This document shows positions 1 through 5,648 of a stretch of DNA of 6,096 nt, one piece after another. A program made the translations under genes and the position numbers. The notes under the pieces were generated by a model. That model had not been told where the DNA came from, ran no database searches, and saw only the letters and a program-made list of their open reading frames with translations. Every line of letters begins with the position of its first letter. Within the stretch, counting starts at the first letter, position 1. The stretch comes from Candidatus Latescibacterota bacterium (GTDB taxonomy: Bacteria > Krumholzibacteriota > Krumholzibacteriia > WVZY01 > JAKEHA01): contig JAKEHA010000095.1 in assembly GCA_022615275.1 (NCBI GenBank), positions 1 through 6,096 on the forward strand, read 5' to 3'.

Positions 1-54
1 GATCGGGAATTTGCGGGAGTTAGGAGGCCTTCCAGGGAGTCGCCGCCGCACCCT

Positions 55-855
55 CTACTTCGGATAGAGGAAGGAGACGATGGCGCGGATCTGGGTGTCG
101 GCGCCTCCACTCGGGTGCTCGACATTGCGATAGAACTGCACCCCGAGCACCATCGGCCGGCGATTGAACACGGTGGTGCGCGAGAGTCCGAGACCCAGCG
201 GGATGGTCCACTCGTCGCCGTCGGGGGCGTCCCAGTTGGCCGTCCACAGCGGCGCGAACGCGAGCGCCCACCCCCCGCCGAAGTTGTAGTTCACGAAGGG
301 CTGGAAGACGAACAGGTTCGTCTCGGGGTCGCCGCCTTCGTCGTAGTAGGTCCAGTACTGATTGACGAGTGCACCGATCACCCACGGGCCGGGCGTGGTT
401 AACGCGACTGCGCCTGGCCCTATGGTCCAGCTTCCAGTCTCCACGAAACTGTTGGTCGCGGTCGGAAACGAGAACACGGGGCCCACGCCCCAGATGAACT
501 TCCCGGGGTTCGCCGGCGCGAAGTAAATCTGCTCTTGGATGTCGCCGATGCCGGTCGCGCGCTCGCTGCCCCCGGCCGGAAAGCTGTTGTACGGCACGAT
601 GGTGCGCGCGGTCAGGGTGAACTTCTCGAACTTGATCGGTGCGACCGGCTGAAGATTCAAATTGAAGTGGGTCGCGTCCGCGAACCCTCCGCCCTGGTTC
701 CAGTTGAATTGGAGCGGAATACTGACCAGGTCGCTCACCGGATTCTGCGTCTTCTTAGCCAGCTCGGTCGTGTCGAGTTGTTCCTGCGCGTTCACGCGCG
801 CCCCAAGACCGATGACGGTCGCCAGTACCAACGGGATGAAGATTCGAGGTCTCAT
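55..855 (-). CDS. Predicted outer-membrane beta-barrel protein ('neuromedin U'/transporter-like family)
   Basis: The product is 266 residues, and its biochemical role is unknown. Residues 1-23 look like a Sec signal peptide: basic start MRPR, a hydrophobic stretch, and cleavage after V-N-A. The mature protein then carries the features of a widespread uncharacterised family of about 260-280 residues. These are a QNPVSDLVSIPLQ opening at 37-49, alternating polar and hydrophobic beta strands rich in aromatics and glycine, segments such as PGKFIWGVGP and TPGPWVIGALVNQ, a QPFVNYNF strand, and a C-terminal strand ending FLYPK. The terminal aromatic strand fits insertion into the outer membrane. I recognise the family from memory. 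Database entries call it 'transporter' or 'neuromedin U', and the second name is a misnomer. The ATG at 853-855 is chosen because it begins the signal peptide and has a GGAGGAG ribosome site just upstream. The frame stays open further upstream, but only as antisense or off-frame sequence inside kdsD. It lies 38 bases after kdsD, probably in the same transcript. Confidence 0.85.
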   Translation of the reverse strand: MRPRIFIPLVLATVIGLGARVNAQEQLDTTELAKKTQNPVSDLVSIPLQFNWNQGGGFADATHFNLNLQPVAPIKFEKFTLTARTIVPYNSFPAGGSERATGIGDIQEQIYFAPANPGKFIWGVGPVFSFPTATNSFVETGSWTIGPGAVALTTPGPWVIGALVNQYWTYYDEGGDPETNLFVFQPFVNYNFGGGWALAFAPLWTANWDAPDGDEWTIPLGLGLSRTTVFNRRPMVLGVQFYRNVEHPSGGADTQIRAIVSFLYPK

Positions 856-860
856 GCGAC

Positions 861-869
861 TTCTCCTCC
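861..869 (-). promoter_or_regulatory. Ribosome binding site of the beta-barrel gene
   Basis: The minus strand reads GGAGGAGAA, ending five bases before the ATG at 853-855. This strong Shine-Dalgarno match fixes the start at 855 rather than at any codon further upstream in the same open frame. Confidence 0.75.
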
Positions 870-873
870 AAGG

Positions 874-891
874 CGCGCGCTGTCGCGCGCG
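874..891 (-). other. GC-only hairpin between kdsD and the beta-barrel gene
   Basis: A 7-base-pair perfect inverted repeat of alternating C and G (874-880 pairing with 885-891) encloses a four-base loop. It sits in the 38-base gap directly after the kdsD stop codon and just upstream of the next ribosome site. No run of T follows on the minus strand, so it is not a standard intrinsic terminator. It could form a stable RNA stem that protects the upstream message or lowers expression of the last gene. It could also be a by-product of GC-rich composition. Confidence 0.35.
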
Positions 892-893
892 GG

Positions 894-1904
894 TTACTCG
901 GCGCGTAATCCTGCGCGCAGGATGTCGTGCAGGTGGAGCAGACCGACCGGCTTGCGATTGGCGTCGACGATGAAGTACATCAGCAGCGGTCCCGGCATGT
1001 TGAGCTCCATCTTCGCCAGGGCCTCGACCGCGAGCACGCTCGGCTCGATGGTCTTGGGGGCGTGCGTCATCACGTCGACCACGGGCAGCTCGAGGGCGTC
1101 GTCGCGGTGGGCGAGGATGCGCTTCAAGTCGCCGTCGGTGATGATGCCGGTGAGCTTCCCGCGCGCGTCCACGACGCCCGTGCAGCCGATGCTCTTCTCC
1201 ATGATCTCGAAGAGGGCTTCGCGCAAAGTCGTGGTCTCGTGGACCACGGGCACCGCGTGGCCGGTACGCATTACTTCCGACACGGTGACGGTCAGACGTT
1301 TGCCCAGCATCCCGCCCGGGTGCGTGCGCGCGAACTCTTCGGGTGTCACACCCTTTCGCTCCATGAGCGCGCTTGCCAGCACGTGGCCGAGCACCAGCGA
1401 GACGGTGGCGCTGGTGGTGGGAGCGAGGCCGAGGCAACCGGCTTCCTTGGCGGCGTCGAACTCGAGCACGATGTCGCTGTGCTGGGCGAGGTACGAGCTG
1501 CGCGACGCGGTCATGGCGATGAGAGTGACCCCGAGCTTCTTCAAGGCGGGGACGAAGTCGCGCAACTCGTCGCCCATTCCGCTTTTCGAGATGATGACGA
1601 CGACGTCGCCCGGATAGACCAGACCGAGATCGCCGTGGGCGGCTTCGAAGGCGTGGACGTAGAAGCTGGGCGTGCCGGTCGAGGTCAGCGTGCTCGCGAT
1701 CTTCTTGGCGATCTGACCGGACTTGCCCACACCGGAGACGATCAGGCGCCCGCGGCAGGCGACGATGGCGTCGACCGCGCGCCCGAGCTCGGGGCCGAGG
1801 CGGTCGCGCAGCGTCTTCAAGCCCGCGATCTCCTCGTCGATCAGGCGGCGGGCGCCCGCGAGGAGCGCGTCGACGTCGGTGTGCTTGTCGGTTTTCACGG
1901 CCAA
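894..1904 (-). CDS. kdsD: Arabinose-5-phosphate isomerase (KpsF/GutQ family)
   Basis: This cytoplasmic enzyme interconverts ribulose 5-phosphate and arabinose 5-phosphate, the first committed step toward KDO for lipopolysaccharide. The 336 residues match the family's usual length (328 in E. coli). A sugar-isomerase (SIS) domain spans about 40-180, with the GVGKSGQIAKKIAST loop, VHAFEAAHGDLG, and the KEAGCLGLAPTTS motif. Residues K61, H90, E113, E154 and H195 correspond, with a constant offset of two, to the E. coli residues K59, H88, E111, E152 and H193 important for activity. Two CBS domains follow at about 208-267 and 276-333, ending in the typical HLHDILRAG. The start is a TTG at 1902-1904, preceded six bases upstream by AAGGTGGT; a GTG two codons later is the alternative. 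The gene lies 40 bases after the membrane-protein gene and 38 before the beta-barrel gene, so it is probably cotranscribed with both. GutQ and KpsF paralogues look alike. The presence of kdsA nearby supports the housekeeping role. Confidence 0.95.
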   Translation of the reverse strand: MAVKTDKHTDVDALLAGARRLIDEEIAGLKTLRDRLGPELGRAVDAIVACRGRLIVSGVGKSGQIAKKIASTLTSTGTPSFYVHAFEAAHGDLGLVYPGDVVVIISKSGMGDELRDFVPALKKLGVTLIAMTASRSSYLAQHSDIVLEFDAAKEAGCLGLAPTTSATVSLVLGHVLASALMERKGVTPEEFARTHPGGMLGKRLTVTVSEVMRTGHAVPVVHETTTLREALFEIMEKSIGCTGVVDARGKLTGIITDGDLKRILAHRDDALELPVVDVMTHAPKTIEPSVLAVEALAKMELNMPGPLLMYFIVDANRKPVGLLHLHDILRAGLRAE

Positions 1905-1910
1905 GAGAAT

Positions 1911-1918
1911 ACCACCTT
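1911..1918 (-). promoter_or_regulatory. Ribosome binding site supporting a TTG start for kdsD
   Basis: The minus strand reads AAGGTGGT, one mismatch from the full anti-16S complement AAGGAGGT, and lies six bases before the TTG at 1902-1904. The in-frame GTG at 1896-1898 would sit twelve bases away, which is less favourable. No ATG is available nearby. Confidence 0.6.
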
Positions 1919-1944
1919 CGCGGGGATTTCGGGTACGCCCGGTC

Positions 1945-3162
1945 CTAGATCATCGCCTTGAGGATGAACTTGATCATTTCGTTCAATGGCATCACGGCCA
2001 GCAACAGTGGCAGCATGGGGGCCGCGGCCGAAAACGCGAACGCCATGACGACGCGCCGGTCGAACGGCATCACCTTCATGTGGTCGACGCGCTCGAAGCT
2101 CCCGCCCAGGTCGGCCAGGGATTGAATGTCACTGGTGCCCAATAGCTCTTCGTTGGATTTGCCGCCGGCCGTCACCCACTTGCGCTCGAACGAGCGAACG
2201 TAGCGGGTCGCGAGGTCGCCGTACTCGACGAGCGCTCGGCGCTTGGTCCGTATCAGCAGTCTCATGAACGCCATGAGCGGCGCGATCCCGACCACCACCG
2301 AAAGCACGACGAATCCGATGATTACGGCCTGATAGGTTTTCAGCGGCGCGCTTTCGTGGATCACGCGGTTGGCGGCGGCCGCGGATATCATCGCTCCGGC
2401 CGCGATGGCCAGGATCGCGAATGCGGCATGACCCACATTGACGAACCCGAGCCCTCCGGCACGATCCGGGTGGCTGGCTACGAGTCGGAGGTTCAATCGC
2501 GAGAGCCGATGGAGGAACCATGACCAAACCAGGTAGCGCCACAACCAGCGCAGGAACAGAAAGCTGGCGATCGGGACGGCCACGAGCGCGTACCACCAGC
2601 CCGCGACCGTGAGGCGATGGCCGTCCGCCGTGGCTCGTTCGAACCAGACCAGAACGCCGTCGTTGTTCACCGCCTGTATCATGAACCACACCAATACGTA
2701 GGTGACGGCGAGAAGGAACACCTCCGGCCAGACGGAGTCGACGAGCGTGCGCGACCTACGCACCATGGCTTGAAATCGAGGCGCATCCGCTTCGGAGACG
2801 AGGCCCGAGGTCAGGAACCCCGCGGCGACGAGACGCGTACGCTGCCCGATGCCTCCCTCGGCCAGGATGAGGATGGGCACCACCACGAGAAAACGCGCGT
2901 GCACCGCGATGTCCTGCCGGAACGAGATCGCGGGGCGCTGGCCGTCGTTGCTCGTGAACAGCCCGATCACGAGCAGCGGGAGCCACGCGAGCAAGCCGGT
3001 CAAGACAGCACGCCGCACCAGCCGGCGCGCCTCCGGCGGCCGGCTGATCCCCAGCCGCATCGCCAAGCGTTCCATCGCGCCGCAGTCGGTGAGCGAGAAC
3101 TCGGTCAGCTCCGCGATGCGTTGCTCTTCCGCGGCCGCGTCCACGACACCATCCCTTTTCAA
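1945..3162 (-). CDS. Conserved multi-pass membrane protein of unknown function (HPDRAGGLGF motif)
   Basis: The product is 405 residues, and I cannot assign a named family. About 50 soluble, charged residues come first, followed by roughly six or seven hydrophobic segments: about 51-69, 90-103, 147-165, 187-215 (possibly two), 243-264, 278-300 and 369-393. Between the fourth and fifth sits LRLVASHPDRAGGLGF at about 225-240. I recall similar HPD-x-x-GGLGF motifs in uncharacterised bacterial inner-membrane proteins, but no function. A polar stretch at about 303-368 is probably a soluble loop. The likely site is the inner membrane. The start is a TTG at 3160-3162, with AGGGGA nine bases upstream. 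A GTG at 3142-3144 (giving MDAAAEEQR) is nearly as likely, since AAAAGG precedes it by nine bases. The gene begins only 16 bases after the sulfatase stop codon, which points to translational pairing with the sulfatase. It could be a partner in substrate transport or an unrelated envelope protein. Confidence 0.85.
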   Translation of the reverse strand: MKRDGVVDAAAEEQRIAELTEFSLTDCGAMERLAMRLGISRPPEARRLVRRAVLTGLLAWLPLLVIGLFTSNDGQRPAISFRQDIAVHARFLVVVPILILAEGGIGQRTRLVAAGFLTSGLVSEADAPRFQAMVRRSRTLVDSVWPEVFLLAVTYVLVWFMIQAVNNDGVLVWFERATADGHRLTVAGWWYALVAVPIASFLFLRWLWRYLVWSWFLHRLSRLNLRLVASHPDRAGGLGFVNVGHAAFAILAIAAGAMISAAAANRVIHESAPLKTYQAVIIGFVVLSVVVGIAPLMAFMRLLIRTKRRALVEYGDLATRYVRSFERKWVTAGGKSNEELLGTSDIQSLADLGGSFERVDHMKVMPFDRRVVMAFAFSAAAPMLPLLLAVMPLNEMIKFILKAMI

Positions 3163-3178
3163 CTGGCTCGGTCCCCTG

Positions 3179-5566
3179 CTACTTCTGCTCGACCGTCACC
3201 TTGACGATACGCCCAGTGAACTTGTTGTTCCCGGTCTTGTAGTCATTGGTCACGATGGTCTCGTTGTCGGTCCCGACGTCGACGCCCTCGTCGGCTGAAT
3301 AGATGAACGGCATCGTGTGTTCGACGCGTCCTTCGCCGGCGGGCTTGCCGTCGATGGTGAGCTTGACCAATGCACCCTTGCCGGCGCCGCCGCCGTCGTA
3401 CACGAATTCCTGCAGTACCGTGTGCTGGCCCGGCCCGATGGCCGAGGGCGACGTGACCGTCCAGCGCTCCAGACCGCCATAGTTATAGACGTAGTTCACG
3501 CGGCCGTTCTTCATGTACAGGCTCCAGCCGCCGAAGCTTCCCGCTTGCGAGATGATGACGCCGTTCGCGTTCGCGGGCACGTCGATCTCGGCGGTGATCG
3601 CAGACGAACGGCCCTTGATATTGATGAACGCGTTCTCGGTGATGCCCGTCATCCCCTCGTACAAGGTCAATGACGTGCGCGGTCCCATTAGGTCCGGGCG
3701 CCCCGCGATCTTGGAGTCGAAGCGCTCGGCACGACGGTCGTCGAGCGGATAGACGTGGTTCTTGATTGCTTCCTGGTCGAACAACGCCTGCAGCTCTTTG
3801 AGCTTCTCGGGATTTTGCGCAGCCAGATCGTCGGCCTGGCTGAAATCCTCGTCGACGTTGTAGAGCTCCCACGTGTCATCGCTGAACGGTGGGTTCTCCG
3901 CCAACAGCCACGGGATCGAGTGCCGCGTCGCCGCCACCCACCCGTCGTGATAGATCGCGCGGTTACCGAACATCTCGAAGTACTGCGTGGTGCGGCGCCC
4001 CGGCGCGGCCGCGTCGTCGAAGGTGTACACCATCGAAATGCCGTCCATCGGGTACTGCACGGTGCCGTCCACCGACTTCGGTTCCGGCAAGCCGGTCGCC
4101 TCCAAGACGGTGGGCGCGACGTCGATCACGTGGTGGAACTGCGAGCGCAGTTCGCCGCGCGCGTTGGGAATTCGGGCCGGCCAGTGGAGCACCATCGCAT
4201 TGCGCGTGCCTCCGAAGTGCGAGGCCACCTGCTTGGTCCACTGGAAGGGCGCGTTGCCCGCGTGCGCCCAACCGATGGAAAAGTGCGGGAACGTGTTCGG
4301 ACCGCCCCACTCGTCGATGTGTGCAAGCTGTGACGACACGTCGCTCACGATTCCGTTGAGCGCCAGGATCTCGTTGTAGCTGCCGTCGGGGCCGCCTTCG
4401 GCGCTGGCTCCGTTGTCACCCACGATGTAGAAAAGAATCGTGTTGTCCAACTCGCCCATGTCCTCGAGCGTTTGCACCAGACGGCCGACTTCGTAGTCGG
4501 TCTGTTCGGCGAAGCCCGCGAAGGTCTCCATCTGGCGGGCGAACAGGCGCTTCTGTTCCGGCGAGCACGACTCCCAGGACGGAATCTCATCCGGACGCGC
4601 CGTCAGCTTCGTCCCCGCCGGCACCACACCCAATTCCAACTGACGCGCGAGGGTCTCTTCGCGCAGCGCGTCCCACCCCTGGTCGAACTTGCCCTGGTAC
4701 TTCGCGATCCACTCCTTGCCGACGTGGTGCGGCGCGTGCGTGGCGCCGGTGGCGAAGTATATGTAGAAGGGCTTGTCGGGGGTCAACGCCTGCTGGAAGC
4801 GAACCCAGGCCATGGCGTTGTTGGTCATGTCGGTCGTGAAGTGATAGTCGGGATCGTGGGGTGGTTCCACCCGCGTGACGCCGTCGTATATAGCGGGCGC
4901 CCACTGGTTGGTCTCGCCGCCGATGAATCCGTAGAATTTGTCGAAGCCCGAGCGCGTCGGCCAGCGATCGTACGGCCCTGAAACCGATGCCTCCCACGGC
5001 GCGGTTTCGTGGTACTTGCCGAAAGCCGCGGTGCTGTAACCGTTCAGGCGCAGGATCTCCGCCAGCGGGGCGACGCTGTTCGGGCGCACGCCGGTGTTGC
5101 CCGGAAACGCGGTCGCCAGCTCCATGATGGCGCCGGCGTTGTTAATGTGATGATTGCGTCCGGTCAACAGCGCCGTCCGCGTCGGCGAGCACAGCGCGGT
5201 GGTATGAAAGCGATTGTATTTCAGCCCGCGGCTGGCGAGCTTCTCGAGTGTAGGCATGTGGATCGGTCCGCCGAAGGCACTCGAGTGCCCGAAGCCGATG
5301 TCGTCGATCAAAACGATGACGACGTTGGGCGCGTTCTCGGGCGCCTTGACCTCGAAGCGCGCGGGCGGTGTGGCCTTGCGCGCGTCCATTTCGGTGATCG
5401 GAACCACCGGGGGCTCCGCGATGGGCAGAACCGTGCGGTCCATGGTGTAAGCGCCGGCGGGCATCGATGCTTCCTCCGCCTTCTTTGCGCACGATGTGAG
5501 AACGAGCGGAAGCGCGACGAGTGGTGCCACGATTGCGAAGCGTCTCTTCAATCGATTGCGGTACAT
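3179..5566 (-). CDS. Arylsulfatase-type sulfatase, predicted lipoprotein, with C-terminal beta-sandwich
   Basis: This is a formylglycine-dependent hydrolase of sulfate esters (sulfatase/alkaline phosphatase superfamily), 795 residues. Residues 1-26 form a lipoprotein signal: basic MYRNRLKRR, a hydrophobic core, and lipobox L-T-S-C with C26 as the lipidated cysteine. Alanine at +2 favours sorting to the outer membrane in the usual Lol rule. The sulfatase domain begins near 79. D88 and D89 (IDDIGFG), the C126-S-P-T-R130 signature whose cysteine becomes formylglycine, K184 and H186 (GKYHE), H277, D384, N385 and K445 (FQWTKQ) reproduce the metal- and sulfate-binding set known from Pseudomonas arylsulfatase. 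The segment GVVPAGTKLTARPDEIPSW at 313-331 is typical of the large (about 780 residue) bacterial arylsulfatases. A beta-rich domain, perhaps LamG- or jelly-roll-like, fills about 635-795. The ATG at 5564-5566 is chosen for its AAGGAG site and the signal peptide; starts further upstream would overlap kdsA. The substrate is unknown. No activating enzyme (FGE or anaerobic sulfatase maturase) lies in the window. Confidence 0.93.
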   Translation of the reverse strand: MYRNRLKRRFAIVAPLVALPLVLTSCAKKAEEASMPAGAYTMDRTVLPIAEPPVVPITEMDARKATPPARFEVKAPENAPNVVIVLIDDIGFGHSSAFGGPIHMPTLEKLASRGLKYNRFHTTALCSPTRTALLTGRNHHINNAGAIMELATAFPGNTGVRPNSVAPLAEILRLNGYSTAAFGKYHETAPWEASVSGPYDRWPTRSGFDKFYGFIGGETNQWAPAIYDGVTRVEPPHDPDYHFTTDMTNNAMAWVRFQQALTPDKPFYIYFATGATHAPHHVGKEWIAKYQGKFDQGWDALREETLARQLELGVVPAGTKLTARPDEIPSWESCSPEQKRLFARQMETFAGFAEQTDYEVGRLVQTLEDMGELDNTILFYIVGDNGASAEGGPDGSYNEILALNGIVSDVSSQLAHIDEWGGPNTFPHFSIGWAHAGNAPFQWTKQVASHFGGTRNAMVLHWPARIPNARGELRSQFHHVIDVAPTVLEATGLPEPKSVDGTVQYPMDGISMVYTFDDAAAPGRRTTQYFEMFGNRAIYHDGWVAATRHSIPWLLAENPPFSDDTWELYNVDEDFSQADDLAAQNPEKLKELQALFDQEAIKNHVYPLDDRRAERFDSKIAGRPDLMGPRTSLTLYEGMTGITENAFINIKGRSSAITAEIDVPANANGVIISQAGSFGGWSLYMKNGRVNYVYNYGGLERWTVTSPSAIGPGQHTVLQEFVYDGGGAGKGALVKLTIDGKPAGEGRVEHTMPFIYSADEGVDVGTDNETIVTNDYKTGNNKFTGRIVKVTVEQK

Positions 5567-5571
5567 TGAAT

Positions 5572-5577
5572 CTCCTT
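5572..5577 (-). promoter_or_regulatory. Ribosome binding site of the sulfatase gene
   Basis: The minus strand reads AAGGAG, five bases before the ATG at 5564-5566. It decides the start in favour of the lipoprotein signal peptide over longer versions of the frame reaching to 5749. Confidence 0.8.
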
Positions 5578-5591
5578 CTCGGGGTTGCGAA

Positions 5592-5620
5592 AGAGTACAC
5601 GATCCCTCCCACCGGTGCAA
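5592..5620 (-). promoter_or_regulatory. Possible sigma-70-type promoter upstream of the sulfatase
   Basis: In the 82-base gap after kdsA the minus strand shows TTGCAC (5615-5620) and TACTCT (5592-5597), separated by exactly 17 bases. Each hexamer matches only about half of the consensus, although the most conserved positions (TTG; TA and final T) are present. A start near 5585 would give a short leader before the ribosome site. The alternative is simple read-through from kdsA. Confidence 0.3.
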
Positions 5621-5648
5621 CCGCGGACGTTGGTGTGCTGTAAAGAGA

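Noticed and set aside
1..54. Possible terminator around the AGGCCT palindrome after the beta-barrel gene
   Set aside because: The palindrome has no loop and no following T-run on the minus strand, so it does not make a credible intrinsic terminator. The true transcript end may lie beyond the window.
856..1437. Upstream extension of the beta-barrel frame through kdsD to 1437
   Set aside because: The extra residues are arginine- and histidine-rich low-quality sequence out of frame within kdsD. The signal peptide and ribosome site place the start at 855.
1930..1941. Small hairpin (CGGG/CCCG, four-base loop) between the membrane-protein gene and kdsD
   Set aside because: It has only four base pairs and no T-tract, too weak for a terminator and easily due to chance.
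535..1961. Long plus-strand open frames opposite kdsD (535-1617 and 927-1961)
   Set aside because: They lie antisense to a certain kdsD gene, have composition-driven sequences rich in Arg, His, Asp and Ala with no recognisable domain, and are the expected shadows of GC-rich coding DNA.
3755..5569. Plus-strand open frames opposite the sulfatase (for example 3755-4333, 4472-4981, 5009-5569)
   Set aside because: They are antisense to conserved sulfatase sequence with no recognisable domains or supporting context; stop-free antisense frames are common at this GC content.
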